Positions 1 through 6,184 of a stretch of 9,469 bases of DNA are shown here, in pieces (the stretch's first letter is position 1; every line of letters starts with the position of its first letter). The stretch is from Sulfuricurvum sp. (GTDB lineage Bacteria; Campylobacterota; Campylobacteria; Campylobacterales; Sulfurimonadaceae): the NCBI GenBank assembly GCA_030679635.1, contig JAUXSZ010000002.1:1-9469 (forward strand). The letters are read 5' to 3'. The notes below the pieces were generated by a model. That model was not told the origin of the DNA. It was given only the letters and a program-made list of their open reading frames with translations, and made no database searches. A program made the position numbers and the translations under genes.

Positions 1-114
1 GGGGTAAAAGGGCTAAACGGTCTCATCAAAGCCGCCTTCTATGATGGCGGGGATGTCAAGTGTAATACCAAAAATCTGAACAAAGTCTGGGTGCAAGTCG
101 CTTATAAGTTTTAA
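1..114 (+). CDS. C-terminal end of a probable outer-membrane beta-barrel protein (partial)
   Basis: An open frame enters from the left edge and ends with TAA at 112-114, giving 37 residues. The last residues read VWVQVAYKF. Alternating hydrophobic and aromatic residues ending in a terminal Phe are the classic last beta-strand and BAM recognition signal of outer-membrane porins, and Campylobacterota carry many OprD-like porins with endings of this kind. Just before it is a KAAFYDGGDVKCNTKN stretch that would fit a strand followed by a loop. The start and most of the protein lie outside the window, so the family cannot be fixed. nrdD begins only 16 nt downstream with no visible terminator between them, so read-through from this gene is possible. 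Confidence 0.5.
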   Translation, partial: GVKGLNGLIKAAFYDGGDVKCNTKNLNKVWVQVAYKF

Positions 115-130
115 CTCAAAAGGGGTTGCG

Positions 131-2233
131 ATGTGGTCGAATAAACGTGTGTGTAAACGTGATGGCTCCATGGAGCCTTTTTCTCCGTATAAGATTAGCG
201 ACGCGATTCAAAAAGCATTCGACAGCGAATCACGTACCAATACTCCACCCCTTTTTAGCCGAGTACTTCATCGCATAGAGGCTGAGAATCGCTACAGCGT
301 CGAAGAGATTCAGGACATTATCGAAGAAGAACTGCACAATGCGGGCGAGTTCAAAGTGATGAAATCGTTCCTCACCTATCGGTTTTTGCATAAAATGCAG
401 CGGGAACATCTGCTGGGGCTGGATCAAGATACGAGCTATGTCAACTCCACACAAAGCGTCCAAGAGTATATTCACAAGTCCGATTGGCGGATAAATGCGA
501 ATGCTAACACCGGTTATTCGAACGCCGGATTGGTGAATAATCTTGCGGGCAAAGTGATTGCGAATTTTTGGTTGGACAGCGTTTACTCCACAGAAGAGGG
601 TGCAGCGCATCGAAACGGTGATATTCACATCCATGATCTCGATTGTCTCGCGGGCTATTGTGCCGGATGGAGCTTGCGTGCGCTGCTCAATGAGGGGTTT
701 AACGGGGTACGAGGCCGCGTTGAGAGCTCTCCTCCCCGTCATCTGCGCGAGGCGCTTGGGCAAATGGCCAACTTTTTAGGGATATTGCAATCCGAGTGGG
801 CAGGGGCTCAGGCGTTTAGTTCGTTTGATACCTATTTGGCGCCGTATGTGTTTATTGATGCCCTCTCTCATGCCGATGTGAAAAAAGCGATTCGAAGTTT
901 CGTCTACAATCTCAATGTCCCTGCTCGCTGGGGACAGTCCCCTTTTACGAACATCACCCTCGACTGGATGGTCCCCTCCGATTTGGCACCCCAATTTCCG
1001 ACACTCAAAGATCACCATCTTTTTGAAGAGATCACCGCAACCGCCCATCATAATAGAAAACTGCATGAACGGGGAAAATGTGTTCTGTCTGAATTGACAT
1101 ACGCAGATTTCCAGAGCGAAATGAACATGATTAACCATGCCTATTATGAGGTGATGACCGAGGGGGACAGCGGGGGGCAGCCTTTCACCTTCCCTATCCC
1201 GACCGTCAACATCACCGAAGATTTCGACTGGTACGGTGAAAATACCGATATTTTGTTTGAGAATACGGCGAAAATCGGTTCCAGCTATTTTCAAAATTTC
1301 ATCGGAAGCCAATACCTTCGAAACCCGGAGGGGGAGCGGATCGACAATCCTGAAGCCTACAAACCGGGTGCCGTACGGAGTATGTGCTGCCGATTGCAGC
1401 TCGATTTACGCGAGCTTTTGAAACGGGGAAACGGACTTTTCGGCAGTGCGGAGATGACGGGAAGCATCGGCGTCGTCACGATCAATATGGCACGATTAGG
1501 ATATCTCTATGCAGGAGATGAAAAGGGTTTGTATGAGGGACTGAACCGTTTGATGAGCATAGCCCATTCGACCTTAGAGAAAAAGAGGGTTTTCGTTCAG
1601 GAGATGTTTGATCGAGGACTCTATCCTTATACCAAACGGTATCTCAGCGGATTCAAGAACCATTTCTCCACCATCGGGGTCAACGGGATGAACGAGATGG
1701 TGCGTAATTTTACCGCTGATACCGAAAATCTCTCAACGCCTACGGGGATTGAGTTCACCCTTCGGCTCCTCGAACATATGCGGACGACCATGCGCAGCTT
1801 CCAAGAGCAAAGCGGCAATCTCTATAATCTCGAAGCGACGCCTGCCGAGGGGACAACGTACCGGTTTGCTAAAGAGGATAAAAAGCGGTATCCCTCAATA
1901 CTCCAAGCGGGTGAGGGGGATAACATCTATTACACTAACAGCTCTCAACTCCCTGTTAGTTATACAAACGATCCGTTTGAAGCGCTTGATCTGCAGGATG
2001 AACTCCAGTGCAAGTACACGGGGGGAACCGTATTACATCTCTACATGAGTGAACGGATCAGTTCGATCGAGGCGTGTCGGCGGATGGTTAAAAACGTCAT
2101 TACCCATCACCGCCTTCCTTACATCACCATCACGCCCCTCTTTTCCGTCTGCCCGGTTCACGGTTATTTGCAAGGGGAACATGAATACTGCCCGCAATGT
2201 GATGACGTTATTTTATCTAAGGAGGCCTCATGA
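131..2233 (+). CDS. nrdD: Anaerobic (class III) ribonucleoside-triphosphate reductase, large chain lacking the glycyl-radical loop
   Basis: This 700-residue protein reduces ribonucleoside triphosphates to dNTPs without oxygen, in the cytoplasm. Residues about 6-95 form an ATP cone (VCKRDGSMEPFSPYKI), the allosteric regulatory domain. The catalytic barrel follows, with the HDLDCLAGYCAGWSL segment (Cys172, Cys177), the FTFPIPTVNIT segment, and RSMCCRL (Cys419, Cys420), which should hold active-site cysteines. The C-terminus has the structural zinc-type motif CPVH...CPQC with Cys674, Cys687 and Cys690. In ordinary NrdD proteins the radical loop (RVxGY) follows this motif within the same chain. 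Here the frame stops ten residues after Cys690, and the loop lies in the next gene. The start at 131 places the cone at the usual distance and has AAGGGG five bases upstream. The stop shares ATGA with the next gene. The RSMCCRL form differs from the E. coli-like formate-dependent enzymes as I remember them, so a thiol-dependent subtype is possible. Family call is very firm. Confidence 0.96.
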   Translation: MWSNKRVCKRDGSMEPFSPYKISDAIQKAFDSESRTNTPPLFSRVLHRIEAENRYSVEEIQDIIEEELHNAGEFKVMKSFLTYRFLHKMQREHLLGLDQDTSYVNSTQSVQEYIHKSDWRINANANTGYSNAGLVNNLAGKVIANFWLDSVYSTEEGAAHRNGDIHIHDLDCLAGYCAGWSLRALLNEGFNGVRGRVESSPPRHLREALGQMANFLGILQSEWAGAQAFSSFDTYLAPYVFIDALSHADVKKAIRSFVYNLNVPARWGQSPFTNITLDWMVPSDLAPQFPTLKDHHLFEEITATAHHNRKLHERGKCVLSELTYADFQSEMNMINHAYYEVMTEGDSGGQPFTFPIPTVNITEDFDWYGENTDILFENTAKIGSSYFQNFIGSQYLRNPEGERIDNPEAYKPGAVRSMCCRLQLDLRELLKRGNGLFGSAEMTGSIGVVTINMARLGYLYAGDEKGLYEGLNRLMSIAHSTLEKKRVFVQEMFDRGLYPYTKRYLSGFKNHFSTIGVNGMNEMVRNFTADTENLSTPTGIEFTLRLLEHMRTTMRSFQEQSGNLYNLEATPAEGTTYRFAKEDKKRYPSILQAGEGDNIYYTNSSQLPVSYTNDPFEALDLQDELQCKYTGGTVLHLYMSERISSIEACRRMVKNVITHHRLPYITITPLFSVCPVHGYLQGEHEYCPQCDDVILSKEAS
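2218..2225 (+). promoter_or_regulatory. Strong Shine-Dalgarno for the split glycyl-radical gene
   Basis: TAAGGAGG lies four bases before the ATG at 2230, inside the last codons of nrdD. It is a near-complete match to the 16S anti-Shine-Dalgarno. Its first three bases are also a TAA stop in the reading frame of the small gene, so that frame is closed just upstream. This argues that the small protein is made by a real initiation event and not by frameshifting out of nrdD. Confidence 0.85.
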
Positions 2234-2412
2234 ATACGGAAACGGTGCTGAAAATGCACGAAGCGAAACGGACAAAATGTATGGTGTATACAAGAGTGAT
2301 GGGGTATCATCGCCCCGTCGAGAGTTTCAATATCGGGAAAAAGCAGGAGCACAAAGAGCGTCTCCATTTCTGCGAGCGTACCCTGCGTTACGAGCATGAA
2401 AGCGCTTTATGA
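2230..2412 (+). CDS. Separate glycyl-radical subunit of class III ribonucleotide reductase (NrdD C-terminal fragment)
   Basis: This 60-residue protein matches the extreme C-terminus of NrdD. Residues 20-26 read YTRVMGY, equivalent to the RVxGY radical loop of complete NrdD proteins, which makes Gly25 (codon 2302-2304) the expected radical-bearing glycine. It is followed by HRPVESFNIGKKQEHKER, the conserved tail after the loop. About 18 residues precede the loop, with Cys17, and a short extension follows, with Cys48. It starts in an ATGA overlap with nrdD behind a strong Shine-Dalgarno and overlaps the activase gene by 17 nt. The likely role is to dock into the NrdD barrel, receive the radical from NrdG and pass it to the catalytic cysteine. 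The split falls in the linker between the zinc site and the loop and leaves both pieces complete, so this looks like a functional two-chain enzyme and not a broken gene. A replaceable spare part, like GrcA for pyruvate formate-lyase, is less likely because the large chain has no loop of its own. Confidence 0.88.
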   Translation: MNTETVLKMHEAKRTKCMVYTRVMGYHRPVESFNIGKKQEHKERLHFCERTLRYEHESAL

Positions 2413-3061
2413 TCTGACCCCCTTCACTCTGCTTGATTACCCCGATATTCCTGCGGCCATTTTTTGGTTTGTCGGGTGCAACTTGCGGTGTGTCTACTGT
2501 TATAACCCTGATATTGTTTTTGGCGAGGCGCGGATTGAGGAAGAGGAAGCTTTGAGCTTTTTAGCAAAACGGCGGGGACTGCTTGAGGGGGTTGTTCTAA
2601 GCGGCGGGGAATGTACCCTCTATCCCAATCTCATCCCCTTTTGTGTCAAGATAAAAGCGCTGGGCTACACCATAAAACTCGATACTAACGCAATGCGTCC
2701 TGATGTTATCGCATCGCTGATTGCCCAAGGGCTTATCGACTATGCCGCGCTGGATTACAAAGCCCCCGAGGCAAAGATGTCTGAAATATGCGCAGGGGGA
2801 AGCGAAAAACGGTTTTGGGAGAGTTTTCACCTTCTTCGAGAAAGCGGTATCGATTATGAGGTACGTACGACGCTCCATCCCGGTCTGCTGAATGAAGATG
2901 AGATTGTCTCCATGGCTAAGGCCCTGAAACACGAGGGGTATGATCGTGCTTATTATGTCCAGCTCTTTCGCGAGGGGAGCGAAACGCTAGGGGTACTCGA
3001 CCCGGTTGGCCGTCGTGTTGATTGTGAAAAGCTAGCACGCTATGCAACACTGCGCACGTAA
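2396..3061 (+). CDS. nrdG: Radical-SAM activating protein of anaerobic ribonucleotide reductase
   Basis: This 221-residue radical-SAM enzyme generates the glycyl radical on class III reductase using S-adenosylmethionine and a [4Fe-4S] cluster. The cluster motif CxxxCxxC is Cys28, Cys32 and Cys35 (GCNLRCVYC), preceded by FTLLDYPD, typical of the NrdG2-type branch. The SAM-binding GGE is at residues 70-72 (LSGGEC), with KLDTNA and ALDYKAP as later conserved core strands. It is longer than the roughly 150-residue E. coli NrdG and fits the larger NrdG2 group. The ATG at 2396 lies inside the end of the glycyl-radical gene (17-nt overlap) with only a weak Shine-Dalgarno, which suggests translational coupling. 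It is the last gene of the cluster, and a new promoter region begins after its stop. Its substrate here should be Gly25 of the separate small subunit. Confidence 0.93.
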   Translation: MKALYDLTPFTLLDYPDIPAAIFWFVGCNLRCVYCYNPDIVFGEARIEEEEALSFLAKRRGLLEGVVLSGGECTLYPNLIPFCVKIKALGYTIKLDTNAMRPDVIASLIAQGLIDYAALDYKAPEAKMSEICAGGSEKRFWESFHLLRESGIDYEVRTTLHPGLLNEDEIVSMAKALKHEGYDRAYYVQLFREGSETLGVLDPVGRRVDCEKLARYATLRT

Positions 3062-3067
3062 ATCCTC

Positions 3068-3081
3068 TTGACCTGCATCAA
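3068..3081 (+). promoter_or_regulatory. FNR/CRP-family operator upstream of cytochrome c
   Basis: TTGAC-CTGC-ATCAA matches the FNR consensus TTGAT-N4-ATCAA at nine of ten half-site positions. Its centre (3074/3075) lies 41.5 bp before a start expected at about 3116 from the TACAAT -10 element. That is the standard class II activator position for FNR/CRP proteins. No good -35 hexamer is visible, as expected for an activated promoter. Which regulator binds it is unknown; Campylobacterota have several CRP/FNR-type proteins. Confidence 0.6.
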
Positions 3082-3103
3082 AGTAATCCATCTTGAAATA
3101 GCT

Positions 3104-3109
3104 TACAAT
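3104..3109 (+). promoter_or_regulatory. -10 element of the cytochrome c promoter
   Basis: TACAAT (one mismatch to TATAAT) sits 33 bp before the cytochrome start codon and 22 bp after the FNR-type box. Transcription would start near 3116, giving a leader of about 21 nt that contains the AAGGAG Shine-Dalgarno at 3125-3130, six bases before the ATG. The downstream TATATT at 3115-3120 is an alternative, but its start point would lie close to or within the Shine-Dalgarno. Confidence 0.5.
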
Positions 3110-3136
3110 TAACCTATATTATTCAAGGAGTTTACG

Positions 3137-3436
3137 ATGAAAAAAGGTCTTATTGTATTGGTCGCATTGATAGGGTTAGGTTCTGCAGCTGTTGCTGCAG
3201 AAGACGGAGCAGCGCTTTATAAAAAATGTGCCACGTGTCATGGAGCACAGGGTGAAAAAGCGGCGCTTGGCAAAAGTAAAATCATCAAAGATTTAGGGGT
3301 AGCAGGTATCATTACCGCACTGAAGGGGTACAAAGACGGTACGTACGGCGGTCCTATGAAAGGGGTTATGAAAGGGCAGTCTGCTCCATTAAATGATGCG
3401 CAAATCGAAGCAATTGCCGTATATATTGCTAAATAA
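3137..3436 (+). CDS. Periplasmic monohaem cytochrome c (c553 type)
   Basis: This 99-residue precursor has a Sec signal peptide (residues 1 to about 21: KK, a hydrophobic core, then AAVAA before Glu22), giving a mature protein of about 78 residues. Haem is attached at CATCH (Cys31, Cys34, His35). The distal ligand is probably Met78 in GVMKGQSAPLND, which lines up with the Met region of Helicobacter cytochrome c553; Met74 is the alternative. The ALGKSKII segment after the haem is also shared with that group. The likely role is a small soluble electron carrier in the periplasm, for example between a bc1-type complex and a cbb3-type oxidase or another terminal reductase. It is monocistronic: its own promoter has an FNR-like box and a hairpin follows the stop. 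AAGGAG at 3125-3130 supports the start. Confidence 0.92.
   Translation: MKKGLIVLVALIGLGSAAVAAEDGAALYKKCATCHGAQGEKAALGKSKIIKDLGVAGIITALKGYKDGTYGGPMKGVMKGQSAPLNDAQIEAIAVYIAK
3181..3202 (+). repeat. Perfect 9-bp inverted repeat in the signal-peptide coding region
   Basis: TTCTGCAGC (3181-3189) and GCTGCAGAA (3194-3202) are exact reverse complements around a TGTT loop. They cover the codons of the signal peptidase site. In mRNA this would fold into a stable small hairpin about 45 nt after the start codon. The Ala-rich cleavage site (GCA, GCT, GTT, GCT, GCA) makes a chance origin quite possible. Confidence 0.55.
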
Positions 3437-3437
3437 T

Positions 3438-3472
3438 CTTTGTTTCCCTTTGGAGCGCAAAGGGAGACAAGG
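3438..3472 (+). terminator. Hairpin terminator after the cytochrome c gene
   Basis: A long hairpin begins two bases after the cytochrome stop codon. The inner stem TCCCTTTG (3445-3452) pairs with CAAAGGGA (3458-3465) around a five-base loop. Outer pairs 3438-3444 with 3466-3472 extend it to 15 bp, including two G-U pairs. No run of T follows directly; the nearest is TTTT at 3481-3484. It may therefore act as an imperfect intrinsic terminator or as a 3'-end stabiliser. Confidence 0.6.
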
Positions 3473-3495
3473 AAAGGCTCTTTTAGAGGAGGGTA

Positions 3496-3504
3496 TGTTA
3501 TACT
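3496..3504 (+). promoter_or_regulatory. Extended -10 promoter of the diguanylate cyclase gene
   Basis: TGT-TATACT forms an extended -10 (TGn plus a hexamer with one mismatch to TATAAT). It would start transcription near 3511 and leave a leader of about 49 nt before the ATG at 3560. No convincing -35 is seen at the usual spacing, which an extended -10 can tolerate. Its position supports the ATG at 3560 over any start further upstream. Confidence 0.45.
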
Positions 3505-3559
3505 AAAATCCTATAAATGCAATCGTTTTATTATTTCCATCTTGCACAGGATTTTACCT

Positions 3560-6184
3560 ATGTTCCGAAAAAGCTTTTTGCAAGTGATAGCTCTTTTTTT
3601 ACCAATAGCCTTTGGAGTGGTAGGAATAGGGATCTATGCCTTTCAGTCTGAAAAAAGCAAAGAGTTCATTATCACGGCTACCAATGAATCTTCTGTTGTT
3701 GAGATGGGAAGAGGCGCCATCGAAGAAAATTTAGAAAAAGTGGTTAGTGATCTCCTTTTTCTTTCACAGTATCATGCTTTTAAAGCCTTCATCGATACGT
3801 TCCGCTCTTCAACTCAGAGTGAAATTGGTGAAGACTTTAAAAGGATGATGGAAAGACGCCATGTGTATGATCAGCTTCGCTGGATAGACGAGAGTGGTAT
3901 GGAACGGTTACGGATCAATTATAATGGCGGTCGTTCATCCATTGTGCCAGAAGAACACCTTCAGAACAAGAAAAATCGCTACTATTTTAGTCATGCGATG
4001 AAGCTCTCTCCCCATGAAATCTATTTTTCCCCCTTTGATTTGAATATTGAAAAGAATAAAGTCGAAATCCCCTATAAACCCACCATTCGAATCGCCACGC
4101 CGGTTGTGGACAGTGCAGGGGACAAGAGGGGAATCTTTATTATCAATTATCTGGGCGATGATGTAATTCGAAAATTTACCGAAATTACAGCAATGTCGCG
4201 TGGATCTTCGATGCTGCTCAACAGTGATGGCTATTGGATCAAAGGGGTTGATCCAGCTGATGAATGGGGCTTTATCCTCAACCATAATGATCTAACCATG
4301 GCGCATCGTCATCCATTTGCATGGAATCGGATACTCAAAGAGGAGCACGGGCAGTTTGAAAACGAAGAGGGGCTATGGACATTTACAACGGTCTATCCGT
4401 TGCCTTCTCGCAGTCTCTCTCCTAATCGTCCTTATTTCTGGAAAGCAGTGACCTATATTCCCGCTGAAAAGCTTTATGCGCATAGCAATATTTTGCTGTA
4501 CACTTTTTTGGTAATTGGCGCACTGGCGCTAGTGCTGAGTGGGGTTGGCAGTTGGGCGTTGATCTATCAGTATGAAAAAAAGAAACAGGTAATCAGCGCG
4601 CTGCAGGAACTTCATAGAAAAACCGAGGGGATTCTCCGTTCGGTCCCTGATATGATTGTGCAAGTAGACAATGACAAAAGGTACACATGGGTCAACCGTG
4701 AGGGAAGGGCTTTCTTCGGGGAAGATGTCATTGGCAAAGAAGCCTCGTTCTATTTTGAAGGGGAACAAAATACGTATGACAGTGTCAACCCTTTATTGAC
4801 GGGAGATAGTGATGCTGTCTACATTGAAAGCTGGCAAAGGCGCTGTGATAGGGAGAAGCGCTTACTTGGATGGTGGTGCCAAGCGTTAAAAGATGAGGAG
4901 GGGAAGATCATCGGAATTCTCTCAACGGCGCGGGACATCACCGAACAAAAATTGTCAAAAGAAGCGTTAGAAGCGTCCGAAAAAAAATACAAAGGGCTTG
5001 TTGAAAATGCAATGGTGGGTATCTACCGTATGGATTTCTCCGGCAAGGTGCTCTACGTCAATGGGGCATTGGCTCAAATTTTGGGCTATGATTCTCCGGA
5101 GGAGCTGATCGGTAAAAATAGCGCTTCCAGATACAAGGAACCCAAGCAGGGGGCTGAATTTATGCAGCGATTGTTGAAAGAGGAGCATGTCGGTAACTAC
5201 GAAATAGAATTGCTTGATAAACATTCCGCTACCGTGCCGGTCATGATAAGCGGGATGGTTGATGGCGATATTTTTTCGGGTATGATCATGGATATGAGGG
5301 AGATCAAACACTCTCGACAAGAGATCGAAAAGCTCTCCAAAGCTATTGAGCAGATTGATGATGCTGTTGTTATGACCAATAAGGAGGGAGTAGTAACGTA
5401 CGTCAATGCGGCATTCAGTGAACATACAGGCTACACAGCGGATGAGATTTTGGGAAAAACTCCCAGAATTTTCAAATCAGGAGAGCATTCTAAGGAATTC
5501 TATCAGGAGCTGTGGGAAATCATTTTAAGCGGTAAAGTTTACCGCGGAACGTTTATCAACAGAAAGAAAAACGGTGATCTTTACTATGAGAATAAAACCA
5601 TTACCCCACTGAGGGACGATAAAAACAGCATTGTTGGATTTGTTTGGACCGGTAAAGATGTGACACAGGAGACTCTTTTACACCGAGAGATCGAGCGTAT
5701 CGCTACGATCGATAACTTAACGGGTATCTATAATCGGCATAAGTTTGAAGAGCTTTTTGCCCTCGAAGCAGAACGATCCCGCCGATTTTCGTCTTCTCTT
5801 TCTTTGATACTTATCGATATCGATCATTTCAAATCGGTCAATGATACATACGGTCATAACGCAGGGGATGAGGTTCTCAAATATTTAACCGAGATTGTAG
5901 AAAAAAACATTCGAAAAATAGATATATTTGCCCGATGGGGAGGGGAAGAGTTTTTGATATTAAGTCCGGGTACTGGTATTGATGATATACAGTTGCTCGC
6001 AGAAAAATTGCGATTGGCAGTTGAATGTGCTACATTCGCTGAAGTCGGAAACATCACCATTAGCCTTGGGGCTAGTACCTTTAAAAAAGAGGATACTTTC
6101 TCCGAGCTTTTCAAAAGGGTAGATAAGGGGTTGTATTACGCAAAAGAGCATGGGAGAAATCAGGTGGGTGTTGTCGAATCGTGA
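3560..6184 (+). CDS. Membrane-bound sensor diguanylate cyclase (Cache-like, three PAS, GGDEF)
   Basis: This 874-residue inner-membrane protein should make cyclic di-GMP from two GTP in response to signals. Order: TM helix at about 6-28; periplasmic Cache-like sensor at about 29-311, with the LRWIDESGMERLRI element common to such sensors; TM helix at about 312-336; three PAS domains at roughly 352-465, 473-590 and 592-712, the first and third ending in RDIT/KDVT-type PAC segments; and a GGDEF domain from about 713 to the end. The active motif is RWGGEEF (GGEEF 794-798), and the RKID at 785-788, five residues upstream, is a product-inhibition I-site, so the enzyme looks active and feedback-controlled. 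There is no EAL domain. The frame is open back to a TTG at 3440, but that lies in the upstream hairpin; ATG 3560 puts the first TM at the N-terminus and follows the likely promoter. The ligand is unknown. Its 3' end overlaps the converging ABC ATPase gene by 25 bp. Confidence 0.92.
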   Translation: MFRKSFLQVIALFLPIAFGVVGIGIYAFQSEKSKEFIITATNESSVVEMGRGAIEENLEKVVSDLLFLSQYHAFKAFIDTFRSSTQSEIGEDFKRMMERRHVYDQLRWIDESGMERLRINYNGGRSSIVPEEHLQNKKNRYYFSHAMKLSPHEIYFSPFDLNIEKNKVEIPYKPTIRIATPVVDSAGDKRGIFIINYLGDDVIRKFTEITAMSRGSSMLLNSDGYWIKGVDPADEWGFILNHNDLTMAHRHPFAWNRILKEEHGQFENEEGLWTFTTVYPLPSRSLSPNRPYFWKAVTYIPAEKLYAHSNILLYTFLVIGALALVLSGVGSWALIYQYEKKKQVISALQELHRKTEGILRSVPDMIVQVDNDKRYTWVNREGRAFFGEDVIGKEASFYFEGEQNTYDSVNPLLTGDSDAVYIESWQRRCDREKRLLGWWCQALKDEEGKIIGILSTARDITEQKLSKEALEASEKKYKGLVENAMVGIYRMDFSGKVLYVNGALAQILGYDSPEELIGKNSASRYKEPKQGAEFMQRLLKEEHVGNYEIELLDKHSATVPVMISGMVDGDIFSGMIMDMREIKHSRQEIEKLSKAIEQIDDAVVMTNKEGVVTYVNAAFSEHTGYTADEILGKTPRIFKSGEHSKEFYQELWEIILSGKVYRGTFINRKKNGDLYYENKTITPLRDDKNSIVGFVWTGKDVTQETLLHREIERIATIDNLTGIYNRHKFEELFALEAERSRRFSSSLSLILIDIDHFKSVNDTYGHNAGDEVLKYLTEIVEKNIRKIDIFARWGGEEFLILSPGTGIDDIQLLAEKLRLAVECATFAEVGNITISLGASTFKKEDTFSELFKRVDKGLYYAKEHGRNQVGVVES

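Noticed and set aside
230..1312. Two antisense open frames of 177 and 178 codons opposite nrdD
   Set aside because: They lie wholly over a well-conserved gene, resemble no family I recognise, have no evident ribosome sites and are as expected from codon bias on the other strand.
2212..2236. Possible sequencing frameshift or programmed -1 shift joining nrdD and the glycyl-radical gene
   Set aside because: The downstream frame has its own strong Shine-Dalgarno and ATG, a TAA closes it just upstream, there is no slippery heptamer, and the extra residues on both sides of the break do not look like continuous NrdD linker.
3440..3559. Longer N-terminus for the diguanylate cyclase from a TTG at 3440
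   Set aside because: The start would lie in the hairpin after the cytochrome gene and upstream of the likely promoter. It would add 40 residues unlike a signal or membrane segment.
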